Part shown: positions 59,001-64,000 of the stretch, in pieces
Layout: every line of letters starts with the position of its first letter
How positions within the stretch are numbered: position 1 is the stretch's first letter
NCBI RefSeq assembly: GCF_023053635.1
Contig: NC_086192.1
Coordinates: 15,848,001-15,912,000, forward strand
Length of the DNA: 64,000 bases
Direction: 5' to 3'
Source: Elgaria multicarinata webbii
Taxonomy: Eukaryota; Chordata; Lepidosauria; Squamata; Anguidae
Notes under the pieces: model-generated
The model's input: only the letters and a program-made list of their open reading frames with translations
Databases searched by the model: none
Told to the model about the DNA's origin: nothing
Made by a program: the position numbers and the translations under genes

Positions 59001-60633
59001 GGTGCAGGTCAGCAAATGTAATTACAAATACACACACACTGACCCTCTTCAGATGACACGGTTAAGCATTTTGAGCTAAACATTATGGCTTAGTGTGTCA
59101 TGTCAACCATGGCTTAGCTTGCCGTGTGAACCATTCCTAACCATGGTGGCTACATAACCACAGTTTAAACACACTCACTAACCATGGCTTAGTGTGATGT
59201 CTGAACAGGCCCACTATGTGCAAACCAGTTATATGTTCTATAACGATAAGATAAATTTTATGTTTAATTAAAAAAATATATTTTTATATATATCCGATTT
59301 TTTTAATTTGAAAAAGAAACATACACACACACCATTGATTTTTTTATCCCTCCACAATGTTTGGATGAAGAGAAACAGACGCTCTCCTAAATTTTGCCAC
59401 ACAGCAAGTAAGGATTAATGAGAAAGAAAAGCCCTAAAACCTATGGAAATGTCCATTAACGGTCCCTTAATTCTGATGAACTTATACTGCTGTCACCAAT
59501 GGCAACTTCAGAGAATCCCATACGCAAGCAATAAAAATGGCTGAGAATGTGTCCTGAGAATTTTGCTTTAAAAAATAGAAACATAAAACCAAATCTTCTA
59601 GTCCTTAGTGAAAAGATCAGCTCTTCTCTAGGAAGGAAAATACCTCTGTGACAATCAGTCAAGACTCTTTCTTAAGGGAAATAAGAGATCAGGAAGGAAC
59701 TAGAAATTTTCCACAAACAGTATTGTAACAATGTTTCTAAAACAGTGTTTTAAAATGTATAAAATATAGCTAAAGTTGCATAACAAAAGGTGCAGGGTTA
59801 CTGTATCAACTTCTCAGCAATATACAAGGGTTATAAGGACAGATAAAACGCATTACAAGGGCAACCGGTTCCAGGTAACTTTGTTTACCGGACGTGTTTT
59901 GACTGGACGGTCTTCTTCAGTGGCGGGTTTGCAAACTTGTAACAGGGTCCGTTCAGGAGGGGACTCCCTTGCTAACAGGAAGGGATTCCCCTGCTAACAC
60001 TAGCAAGGGGAATCCCAGGCAATGCCGCCGTGGATTTTTCAGTGATGGCAGATGTGGGGTCTGGTGGGCTGCAGAAATGGCTTGGTGGGCCAGGCTAAAT
60101 ACAGAAGAAAGCCAAATGACTATTTATGGCCTTCATGGGATGCTGGCTCTGCCATTTTGTCCTCTTCTATGTCACAGCCTTTCAAGTATCTGAGGAATAT
60201 GTTAAGTCCCCCTCAGTCTTTCTTTAATCTTTCCTCGCAGGCATTATCCATAGCCTTGGGTATCTTGTTTTGCCCTCCTCTGAAAAAGAGCCATTTGTCT
60301 TAATTTACCTCCAATTTAATTCCTGGCTTTGCCTGCCAATCAGTAGGGTGTGAATCCATTCTGGGTTTCAGTCAGAACCATCCAAAACTCTTACGGAGTT
60401 GTCCCAAGGTGATGAACCTATTTTGGGGATAGGGTTCAGCACCTTGGATAGCTCCTTGGGAGTTCTGGCTGGTTCTGGCTGAAACCCAGAATGGATCCAT
60501 AGCTCCCACTGAAACTGGAGCCTCCAGCCTTCACTGCTGCCAATTCTCACTGCAAATGTTCCCAGCTCCTCACAGCTGCCTCTAAGTAATTCCGCCCCTG
60601 TCCCAGCAGGCTCTGAGACCTGAAATAACCCTC

Positions 60634-60669
<36 letters not shown>

Positions 60670-63373
60670 ACAACTGCAGAGATAATGGGTGCCAGAAGGG
60701 TTAAGCATTCCTGCCAAATAGGTCTCCCCATCAGGCGCCTCTATCCTCCACAAGGATGTCAACAAACTTTGGGAACGTAAGGTCTTTTTGCCCTGACCTA
60801 CGTCCGCGTGCGCAGGCGCCTGGCCTGGCCTGTAACCCTGAGAGAGTGCGCCCCACATTGGACAAGCCAACCCAGCATGGCGCCTCTGGATTAAGAAGAG
60901 CCCAAGCATCACATCACAAAAAAAGCCCAGCAAAGCACACACACACCCCTCATCTCGGCACACGGGGCTTGCCCCCTCCCCCCCGTTAACGTATATTTCA
61001 ATTTGTCCGAAAGTGTACACTCGCACGTCAAGCACAAACCAAGGCCATTTTGCGAAACACCGTTCCAGAGGCTCTGACACAGCACATTCGTACTTCAAAG
61101 CCTTCTCCCCGCCTGTCAACAGCCAACCCACATTGCCGCAGAAAAATACATGGGTGCGCGCACATCCCAAACTCCTGCCTCGTAAACCTGTGGCTGGAAG
61201 TTCTTGAAGTCACAGAAGAATTCACACCATGGCCACCTTCCCCAGCCTGGTGCTCTCTAGCTGTCTTGGACTGCAAGTCCCATCATTCCCAGCCAGCATG
61301 CCGTCCTGGACTGCAAGTCCCATCATTCCCAGCCAGAGACTTGCAGTCCAAGACAGCTAAAGAGCACCAGGCTGGGAAAGGCCTGCACTATAACACCATA
61401 TCCAGGGGACGTGAAGCTACTTCTACAGAAGGTCAGAGCAGCTATCCTTTCAACCCAGAAACATCTCCTTCAAATGGCTCAGCCAAGTTCCCAGCTCAGC
61501 TACCAGAGATTTTTTTTTATCTGGAGATGTCAGGGATTGAACCTGAGACTCCGCCGTGAAAAGCCCATGCTCCTCCCCTCATGCCTCTGCACTTAAGCCG
61601 GGATCAATGTCCCTTATAGCAGCAAAGAAATTCGGGCCTCTCCTTCCAGCTGTCTCTCTTAAGAATGTAATAACAACAATTTAGTTGGCCCCTATAAATT
61701 AGATTAAGTGCTGTGCAAAATGATACAAAGAGAGCCCTGCCCACACATCTGCCATCTAAAGTGCTCCTTCTAAAAACCCCGGGATGCAGTTCCCCCTCGT
61801 TCCCTCTCCTGGTTCAGAAGAGGGCAACCAGGATGATCAGGGGTCTAGAAACAAAGCCCTATGAAGAGAGACTGAAAGAACTGGGCATGTTTAGCCTGGA
61901 GAAGAGAAGATTGAGGGGAGACATGACAGCACTCTTCAAATACTTAAAAGTTTGTCACACAGAGGAGGGCCAGGATCTCTTCTCGATCCTCCCAGAGTGC
62001 AGGACACGGAATAACGGGCTCAAGTTAAAGGAAGCCAGATTCCGGATGGACATCAGGAAAAACTTCCTGACTGTTAGAGCAGTGCGACAGTGGAATCAGT
62101 TACCTAGGGAGGTGGTGGGCTCTCCCACACTAGAGGCCTTCAAGAGGAAGCTGGACAACCATCTGTCAGGGATGCTTTAGGATGGATTCCTGCACTGAGC
62201 AGGGGGTTGGACTCGACGGCCTTGTAGGCCCCTTCCAACTCTGCTATTCTATGATTCTATGATTCTACTTATGGCCAGCAGGCCTCTCTCTGCAGCCTCT
62301 GTCCTGTCTCTACAAAGCAGACTGCAAGCTACGTCCTTCCCTACGGCCACATTCACACGTGAGGGAAAGCCCGAACGGCTGAGAACGGGGAGGTGCGCTG
62401 GCACATGCGGCACGATCGCTCCCACTTGGCTCGTCCTGCCAGCAGGAGCAGCTAAACAAACCAGGGAGCCTCTATCCGTGGTTTCCTCTTAGGTACAAAC
62501 CGGGACCTGTGGCTTGTTCCACCCAAAACAAGACAGAATTGTAAGCCAGGGTTTGTTCTTGCCCCGGGATTTTGGCTTGTTTGGGGAGGAACAAGCCAGA
62601 GGTCCTGGTTTGGATATAACAGGAAACAAACTACGGATGGAGGCTCCCTGTTTGTTTAGCATCAGAAGCCAAGCAAGAGTGATGAATAGCAATTCTGGCC
62701 TACCACGGCCTCTGAACTGGGCCTGTGTTTCCAGTACACTGAGAACTGGCTTTAAACAACCCATGAATTGGCAGGGCCACATAGGAAGGAGCAAGCATGC
62801 TTCTTCCCATCCGCTCAGCATTTCCACTTTCCATCTGCTTTGCTAAACAACCCGGGACCTCCCTAAATCCAGCACCCTGGGTTGTTGAGGGTTAATCAAA
62901 CCCAGACTTTTAATTCAAAAACAAACCATGGGTTCAAGCTCTGGGTTGTTTAATCCTCAACAAACCAGAGTTCTGGGTTTGGATGTCACAACTAACAACC
63001 CAGGAACGGGGTTGTTCTGGAGTCGATTAGCAAAGCAGAAGGGAGGCAGACTTGATCCTGACAAGCCATGGGTTAAACGACCCGTAGGTTGTCGTTATGT
63101 GCAAACTGGGCCTGTGATCTCTGTGTGTGTGTGCATGTGTGTGTGTGTAAGTGGCAAGTAGCAAGCAAGCAACTTGGAAAACTTCCTATCCAAAGAAAGC
63201 CACGCCACAGCTGCTTCGATTGTGCAATCCCTGTTCATGTATCAGTTCCTCCTTAGCTCTTGTTTCCTGTCTTTCAGGCCCTGCTGCAGAAAGCAAACAT
63301 GCACACAAGCAGGCAACCAAGCTCAGAGCAGAGTGGAATTAAGACGGGACGGGACAGGAAGATCGCTCACCAT
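29714..63373 (-). CDS. MTMR4: MTMR4, myotubularin-related protein 4 (gene span)
   Basis: MTMR4 is an endosomal lipid phosphatase that removes the 3-phosphate from PI(3)P and PI(3,5)P2. From the inner first exon (56959) eighteen exons give 1161 residues, against about 1195 in human, with phase continuous at all seventeen junctions. Order of parts: GRAM domain (about 46-170), myotubularin phosphatase (about 200-590) with the catalytic CSDGWDR at 423-429, a long poorly conserved linker, a PPLY motif (971-974) of the kind that binds Nedd4, a coiled coil (989-1016), and a FYVE finger with WVPD (1077-1080) and RRHHCR (1098-1103). All hallmark catalytic residues are present, so it should be active. 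The linker is shorter than in human and carries an eight-glutamine tract. A second first exon at 63371 would instead give the human-like start MGEEGPP. Confidence 0.95.
31189..31277 (-). CDS. MTMR4: MTMR4 coding exon 17 (FYVE N-half)
   Basis: 89 bases, CCGCAG acceptor to TGCAG before GTAACG donor. Encodes [20 protein letters not shown] and LAKRRHHCR: the WxxD and RRHHCR elements that contact PI(3)P, plus the first zinc ligands. Confidence 0.96.
31807..31917 (-). CDS. MTMR4: MTMR4 coding exon 16
   Basis: 37 codons, TTGCAG acceptor to GAG before GTACGT donor, phase 0 in and out. Encodes an acidic serine-rich stretch ([32 protein letters not shown]) just before the FYVE finger, as in human. Confidence 0.95.
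32395..32435. repeat. (ATGT)n microsatellite
   Basis: About seven TGTA units followed by TG units, in MTMR4 intron 15. Confidence 0.9.
32478..32562. mobile_element. hAT-like palindromic MITE, short
   Basis: ACCTCGTGCCCGTCAGATGT and inverted ACTGGAGGGCACCAGGCGGG around TTGGGCTGCAACCCCAA. Confidence 0.75.
32602..33850 (-). CDS. MTMR4: MTMR4 coding exon 15 (large linker exon)
   Basis: 1249 bases, TTTTAG acceptor (phase 2) to TTT before GTAAGT donor (phase 0). It starts [15 protein letters not shown] and ends [13 protein letters not shown] as in human. The middle is Ser/Pro-rich and diverges greatly from mammals. Recognisable islands are [49 protein letters not shown] and [18 protein letters not shown], the last followed by the coiled coil. 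An eight-Gln tract (residues 689-696) is encoded at 33645-33622. Confidence 0.95.
34600..34754 (-). CDS. MTMR4: MTMR4 coding exon 14
   Basis: 155 bases, CTGGCAG acceptor to GACAG before GTAAGG donor. Encodes [20 protein letters not shown] and ends SRSLDR, the end of the phosphatase domain and the beginning of the linker. Confidence 0.95.
34844..35014 (-). CDS. MTMR4: MTMR4 coding exon 13
   Basis: 57 codons, phase 0 both ends, CCACAG acceptor to GAGCAG before GTGAGT donor. Encodes [20 protein letters not shown] and [20 protein letters not shown] from the C-terminal part of the phosphatase fold. Confidence 0.95.
35103..35882 (-). mobile_element. L2-clade LINE, 5'-truncated with long open ORF segment
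   Basis: On the minus strand, 189 codons are open: starting near 35855 with [18 protein letters not shown], then [37 protein letters not shown] and [20 protein letters not shown]. These are the C-terminal reverse-transcriptase and thumb motifs of L2-type LINEs. A 3' UTR and a TTA-repeat tail follow down to 35106. The open frame points to a fairly young insertion. In MTMR4 intron 12. Confidence 0.9.
36430..36545. mobile_element. hAT-like palindromic MITE, near-complete
   Basis: GCAGCCTCCCCAACTGGGTG at left and GGGCACCAGGTTGAGGAAGG at right, inverse arms, with CAACTCCCATAAGTTGGG and AATTATGGGAGTTGCAG in the middle. Flanks ttctaca/ttctaaca may be an aged target duplication. Confidence 0.85.
36792..36977 (-). 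CDS. MTMR4: MTMR4 coding exon 12
   Basis: 62 codons, CACCAG acceptor to TTCTTG before GTAAGA donor. Encodes [40 protein letters not shown] and ends FEFNEAFL, nearly identical to human. Confidence 0.95.
38253..38448 (-). CDS. MTMR4: MTMR4 coding exon 11 (catalytic loop)
   Basis: 196 bases, CCACAG acceptor (phase 2) to GAG before GTACGG donor (phase 0). Holds the CX5R catalytic P-loop [17 protein letters not shown] (Cys423 and Arg429 of the model), preceded by [15 protein letters not shown] and followed by [10 protein letters not shown]. All residues of the signature are intact. Confidence 0.97.
38512..38720. mobile_element. MITE interrupted by an L2 tail
   Basis: The left arm GGCCCTCCAGATGTTTTGTC and right arm CCAAAACATCTGGAGGGCC belong to one palindromic element. 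Between them sits a plus-oriented L2 tail (CCGCCCAGAGAGCTTCGGCT, GGGCAGTATAAAAATG and AAAT repeats, 38608-38679). Confidence 0.8.
38785..38862 (+). mobile_element. hAT-like MITE half copy
   Basis: GAAGCTGGTGCCCTCCAGAT then GGGCTACAACTCCCATCATC; no right arm. Confidence 0.7.
39525..39655 (+). mobile_element. LINE/SINE 3' tail of L2-like type
   Basis: TTTAGATCGCCAGCCTCCAG, GGCAGGGACTGTC, AAACCGCTCTGGAAGCCTTT and GAGCGACATAAAAAGAC parallel the copy at 23890-24120. Confidence 0.6.
40196..40307 (-). CDS. MTMR4: MTMR4 coding exon 10
   Basis: 112 bases, TTTCAG acceptor to AGCAA before GTAAGT donor. Encodes [20 protein letters not shown] and [17 protein letters not shown], the phosphatase core just before the catalytic exon. 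Confidence 0.96.
40734..40862 (-). CDS. MTMR4: MTMR4 coding exon 9
   Basis: 129 bases, TTTGCAG acceptor to GCGAAG before GTAGGC donor, phase 1 both ends. Encodes [20 protein letters not shown] and [20 protein letters not shown], close to human. Confidence 0.96.
41006..41112. mobile_element. Palindromic MITE (CGATTCTAAGACGCAC family)
   Basis: Left end ACCGTATTTCTTCGATTCTA and right end ATCGAAGCAATATGGTA are inverted, each followed inward by GATTCTAAGACGCAC or its inverse. The right arm carries a small duplication of CGTCTTAGAATCGA. Confidence 0.8.
41759..41955 (-). CDS. MTMR4: MTMR4 coding exon 8
   Basis: 197 bases, TTTCAG acceptor (phase 2) to TTTG before GTAAGT donor (phase 1). Encodes [20 protein letters not shown] and [19 protein letters not shown]. 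The tail [20 protein letters not shown] is the variable loop of the family and is slightly different in length from human. Confidence 0.96.
42075..42150. mobile_element. hAT-like MITE half copy
   Basis: TGTAGTCCAACACATCTGGA then GGGCGCCATGTCAGGGAAG: one arm only. It lies 33 bases from MTMR4 exon 7. Confidence 0.7.
42183..42296 (-). CDS. MTMR4: MTMR4 coding exon 7
   Basis: 114 bases, CTTCCTAG acceptor to TATAG before GTACAT donor, phase 2 both ends. Encodes [20 protein letters not shown] and [25 protein letters not shown] is a family signature. Confidence 0.96.
42497..42803 (-). mobile_element. Sauria SINE, minus orientation
   Basis: Reverse complement of the copy at 43972: tRNA-related head at the high end (GAGCCTCGTGTGGCGCAGAG) and 3' BovB-like end at the low end (GAGAGTCAGTAATGACTCAG, AGGTTCCTTTCC). 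Essentially full length; in MTMR4 intron 6. Confidence 0.9.
43274..43366. repeat. (GT)n and (CA)n microsatellites, opposed
   Basis: A GT run at 43275-43291 and a CA run at 43340-43366 face each other 50 bases apart, so they could base-pair. Confidence 0.85.
43570..43666 (-). CDS. MTMR4: MTMR4 coding exon 6
   Basis: 97 bases, TTGCCAG acceptor (phase 1) to TACAA before GTGAGT donor (phase 2). Encodes [20 protein letters not shown] and [12 protein letters not shown]. Skipping it would shift the frame. It is bracketed by two Sauria SINEs in opposite orientation. Confidence 0.95.
43972..44277 (+). mobile_element. Sauria SINE, plus orientation
   Basis: Head GAGCCTCGTGTGGCGCAGAG with a B-box-like GGGTTCGATCCCAGC, a middle GGGTCGACTCAGCCTTCCAT and a BovB-derived end GAGAGTCAGTAATGACTCAG then GGTTCCTTTCCTTTCC. 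It is about 305 bases and looks complete. In MTMR4 intron 5. Confidence 0.92.
44519..44685 (-). CDS. MTMR4: MTMR4 coding exon 5
   Basis: 167 bases, TCTCGCAG acceptor (phase 2) to CCCAG before GTGAGT donor (phase 1). Encodes [20 protein letters not shown] and [17 protein letters not shown], the end of the GRAM domain and its link to the phosphatase. Two extra residues (CA) occur in [10 protein letters not shown] compared with human. Confidence 0.95.
44975..45076. mobile_element. hAT-like palindromic MITE, near-complete
   Basis: GCAGCCTTCCCCAACCAGGT and inverted CTGGAGGGCAGCAGGGTGGG; the left half has lost part of its centre (CCAGCATGCCTGGCTGGGG is a hairpin). Confidence 0.85.
45231..45852 (+). 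mobile_element. L2-clade LINE 3' portion, young
   Basis: 120 codons are open on the plus strand, including [39 protein letters not shown] and [20 protein letters not shown]: the L2 ORF C-terminus. A 3' UTR and the tail CCACCCAGAGAGCTTCGGCT, TGGGTGGCATAGAAATG follow, ending in A-rich repeats. In MTMR4 intron 4. Confidence 0.92.
45958..46040 (-). CDS. MTMR4: MTMR4 coding exon 4
   Basis: 83 bases, CTGCAG acceptor to GTCAG before GTAGAT donor. Encodes [20 protein letters not shown] and CKDSKVV within the GRAM domain. Confidence 0.94.
46643..46759 (-). CDS. MTMR4: MTMR4 coding exon 3
   Basis: 39 codons, TTGTAG acceptor to ATCAAC before GTAAGT donor, phase 0. Encodes [20 protein letters not shown] and [16 protein letters not shown], the start of the GRAM domain. 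Confidence 0.96.
47085..47630 (+). mobile_element. CR1 LINE 3' portion, young
   Basis: Starts around TAGGCCTCATCTAAAGTATT (a partial duplicate of that start lies just before). It contains TTCTGGGCTCCACAATTCAA, GGAGACATGATAGCACTCTT and the full CR1 3' UTR, and ends in ATTCTATGATTCTATGA. The ORF end ([20 protein letters not shown]) is still readable. In MTMR4 intron 2. Confidence 0.93.
48015..48200 (+). mobile_element. tRNA-headed SINE copy
   Basis: GGTTCGAACCCTGGCAG is a clean B box, followed by ATCTCCAGGTAGGGCTGAGA and ATCCAGCCTGGAACCCTGGA, the family body, with a CTG microsatellite in place of the usual end. Confidence 0.75.
49765..49940 (+). mobile_element. CR1 LINE 3' end, short
   Basis: From GACCAGTGACCTATGGAGGT through GGGTTGGACTCGATGGCCTT to ATTCTATGATTCTA. 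Confidence 0.9.
50749..50838 (-). CDS. MTMR4: MTMR4 coding exon 2
   Basis: 30 codons, ATTCAG acceptor to TTACAG before GTAAGC donor, phase 0. Encodes [20 protein letters not shown] and [10 protein letters not shown]. The human protein begins [19 protein letters not shown], so the initiator must come from an upstream exon ending in phase 0. Two candidates exist (56915-56959 and 63371-63431). Confidence 0.96.
51655..52356 (-). mobile_element. L2-clade LINE 3' portion
   Basis: Minus strand: open ORF segment with [40 protein letters not shown] and [12 protein letters not shown], then a 3' UTR nearly the same as at 13.5 kb and a tail of TTTA units. Sits just inside the first intron upstream of MTMR4 exon 2. 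Confidence 0.92.
52980..53019. repeat. (TC)n microsatellite
   Basis: About eighteen TC units. Confidence 0.95.
53250..53512 (+). mobile_element. tRNA-headed SINE copy, degenerate
   Basis: CAGGTCCCGGGTTCTATCAC recalls a B box. The body has AGGGCTGGACGGACCATCTG and ACTCAGCCAAAAGCCGCTTC. Confidence 0.5.
53515..53722 (+). mobile_element. tRNA-headed SINE, near full length
   Basis: A box GGGGCCATAGCTCAGCGTGA, B-box region TCTCAGGCTTGACGCCTGGG, then TCTCCAGGTAGGGCAAGGAA, GATACTGGGCTAGATGGATC and TATAAAGCAGCTTCC. The same family occurs at 48.0 and 58.6 kb. Confidence 0.85.
53800..56880. other. MTMR4 first intron, mostly unique sequence
   Basis: No gene or long transposon recognised. A partial hAT-like MITE (CCCAACCTAGTGCCCTCTGG) lies at about 53766-53825 and a CA run at 55972-55995. 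Open frames here have no coding signature. Confidence 0.4.
56915..56959 (-). CDS. MTMR4: MTMR4 first coding exon, variant A
   Basis: ATG at 56959-56957 in good context (GCGACCATGA), then 15 codons reading [15 protein letters not shown] up to a near-consensus TTT before GTAAGTG donor, phase 0. Spliced to exon 2 it gives ...[13 protein letters not shown]. It sits at the edge of a CpG-rich segment, as a promoter-proximal exon would. No in-frame ATG lies immediately upstream. Supported by phase, donor strength and position; I have no transcript evidence. Confidence 0.6.
57171..57213. repeat. (GGA)n/(GGC) microsatellite in CpG-rich segment
   Basis: GGAGGAGGA run with one GGC interruption, upstream of MTMR4 exon A. 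Confidence 0.9.
57660..58060. other. No feature recognised
   Basis: GC-moderate sequence beyond the CpG-rich segment. The 222-codon plus-strand open frame over 57291-57959 has low-complexity composition and no domain, and looks like a by-product of high GC. Confidence 0.4.
58070..58215 (-). mobile_element. CR1 LINE 3' end, reverse, old
   Basis: AGTCATAGAGTAGGAAGGGA, CCTCTAGTCCATCCCCTGCT and CATCTCTGCCAGGTGGCCAA are the reverse complement of the CR1 tail, diverged. Confidence 0.7.
58616..58810 (+). mobile_element. tRNA-headed SINE
   Basis: GGGAGCATAGCTCAGTGGGA (A box), ATTCAGTCCCTGGTATCTCC, GAGAGCCGCTGCCACGCAGT and GACAATACTAGGCTAGAGAG; about 190 bases. Confidence 0.8.
59042..59215. mobile_element. 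Palindromic MITE (ACCATGGCTTAG family)
   Basis: GCTTAGTGTGTCATG and CATGGCTTAGTGTGATGTCT near the ends and several CCATGGCTTAGC motifs inside. The ends TTCAGATGACAC and GATGTCTGAACAGG are inverted. Confidence 0.65.
60345..60540. mobile_element. Palindromic MITE (CCATTCTGGGTTTCAG family)
   Basis: AATCCATTCTGGGTTTCAGT at the left pairs with CTGAAACCCAGAATGGATCC at the right; the middle pair is TCCCAAGGTGATGAACC and GGTTCAGCACCTTGGA. It is close to a perfect 160-bp hairpin. A relative lies at 12757-12895. Confidence 0.8.
60636..60668. repeat. (TG)n microsatellite
   Basis: About fifteen TG units. Confidence 0.95.
61226..61387. mobile_element. hAT-like palindromic MITE with internal duplication
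   Basis: CCCAGCCTGGTGCTCTCTAG and the inverse AAGAGCACCAGGCTGGG. The central block CTGGACTGCAAGTCCCATCA TTCCCAGCCAG occurs twice in tandem on the left side before the right arm. Confidence 0.85.
61815..62268 (+). mobile_element. CR1 LINE 3' portion, young
   Basis: Begins TTCAGAAGAGGGCAACCAGG, with the ORF end still open ([20 protein letters not shown] and [20 protein letters not shown] readable), and ends in ATTCTATGATTCTATGATTC. Very close to the 47-kb copy. Confidence 0.93.
62446..62665. mobile_element. Palindromic element, unknown family (left of pair)
   Basis: CTAAACAAACCAGGGAGCCT with CTATCCGTGGTTTCCT at the left is answered by GGAAACAAACTACGGATGGA with GGCTCCCTGTTTGTTTAG at the right, about 215 bases end to end. 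The inner parts (CTTGTTCC, GGAACAAGCC) also pair. Confidence 0.7.
62818..63045. mobile_element. Palindromic element, unknown family (right of pair)
   Basis: TCTGCTTTGCTAAACAACCC at left and GATTAGCAAAGCAGAAGG at right, with AACAACCC/GGGTTGTT motifs alternating inside. It shares the CTAAACAA terminal motif with the element at 62446. Confidence 0.65.
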
Positions 63374-63431
63374 GGTCGTTCTCTGGGCGCCAGCCCCCTC
63401 TGTCGACTCTTTGGAGCTGCTCACAATCCAC
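63371..63431 (-). CDS. MTMR4: MTMR4 first coding exon, variant B (contributes only ATG)
   Basis: The last three bases of this exon are ATG (63373-63371), placed directly before a GTGAGC donor. Joined to exon 2 it yields [11 protein letters not shown], which is exactly the human N-terminus, with Kozak context ACGACCATGG across the junction. A pyrimidine-rich tract followed by CAAATAG would make an acceptor with exon start 63431, in which case a further 5' UTR exon lies beyond the right edge. The 5' limit is therefore tentative. The ATG/donor coincidence is what supports the call. Confidence 0.65.
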
Positions 63432-64000
63432 CTATTTGGAGTAGTGGGGGAGAGAAAAGGAAGCCTGTGTCAGACCTGGATGCAATCAGAAGCAACGCTG
63501 TTTCGAGTGTGCTGTCACCAGGGCCTCCTTCCAGTGGACTCCCCACCACCACCACCGCCACCCCTTAAAGTGCCAAACTGTGGGAATGCTATGAGGCCAT
63601 CGTGCAGTGCTGCACCCAGACTAAATACCAAAACTGACCAGGAAGGCACGGAGAGAGGGAGCGAATGGTTAAAGTCCTCCCTCTCCTACAAACGGCTAAG
63701 GTGACAGAACAAAGTCCAGGAATCTACTCCTAGAGTCGGCTTCAGCTCCTGAATGTCATTTAGGAACACAACGGGAGCGAGGGCTAAATAGGAAGTTTAG
63801 CAGAGCAAAAAAGGCCGGGCTGCTGTTTCAGTTCCTCGCTATCAGCCAGCTAAGAGGAAGCAGCCGCAGAGATGAATGCAAACACATTTCATCCATGTGG
63901 ATTTTTTTTACTCCAGGCGCACTGTGAGGGTTTCTAGGAGCAGAGGAGAGATCACTGTCCCTTATGGAAGTGTGTTCTATACGTCTCTCGTATATGTAAG

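Noticed and set aside
61713-62180. 155-codon open frame with [17 protein letters not shown]
   Set aside because: This is the end of the CR1 ORF plus its 3' UTR, shared with the copy at 47.1 kb.
57660-64000. Exons of SEPTIN4, the next gene in mammals
   Set aside because: I looked for septin GTPase and coiled-coil motifs on both strands and saw none; the gene, if linked, lies beyond the window.
1-64000. Endogenous retroviral or other LTR-type elements
   Set aside because: No gag, pol or env-like segments, no primer-binding site and no paired LTRs were recognised; all reverse-transcriptase-like sequence is L2 or CR1.

Overview
This window is vertebrate nuclear DNA, most likely from a squamate reptile (lizard or snake). 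The interspersed repeats point to this: CR1 LINE tails, L2-clade LINE fragments, Sauria-type SINEs whose 3' end resembles BovB, other tRNA-headed SINEs, many palindromic MITEs, and a long GATA/ATCT array. Genus and species cannot be read from the sequence. Three host genes are recognisable, all on the minus strand, in the order (right to left) MTMR4 - HSF5 - RNF43. As I recall it, this is the gene order and relative orientation of human chromosome 17q22.

Layout. 1-7555: interior of a long RNF43 intron, mostly old repeats and a minisatellite that grew out of a MITE. 7556-7792: first coding exon of RNF43 (signal peptide and start of the ectodomain). 7793-13145: RNF43 upstream flank and HSF5 3' flank, largely repeat-poor. 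13146-25634: HSF5, five coding exons, with a CpG-rich first exon that holds the DNA-binding domain. 25635-27695: HSF5 promoter side and a 690-bp ATCT/GATA array. 27696-29713: probable MTMR4 3' UTR. 29714-56959 (or to 63373): MTMR4. Its exons splice in a consistent phase into an open frame of 1161 codons, from GRAM domain through myotubularin phosphatase to C-terminal FYVE finger. 57000-64000: further MTMR4 5' sequence and repeats.

Exon limits come from my own reading of splice sites (AG/GT), from frame continuity across every junction, and from remembered human proteins. No alignment was run. The genes are neighbours and not a pathway: RNF43 is a membrane E3 ligase that lowers Wnt receptor levels, HSF5 is a germline heat-shock-factor family member, and MTMR4 is an endosomal 3-phosphoinositide phosphatase.

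No wholly new system is apparent. The points most worth a second look are: two alternative phase-compatible first coding exons for MTMR4; a low-complexity expansion inside the HSF5 DNA-binding domain; an inverted pair of Sauria SINEs bracketing MTMR4 exon 6; a minisatellite born inside a MITE; and the higher-order structure of the ATCT array beside the HSF5 promoter. I saw no retroviral or LTR element, no CRISPR array and no free-standing tRNA or rRNA gene.
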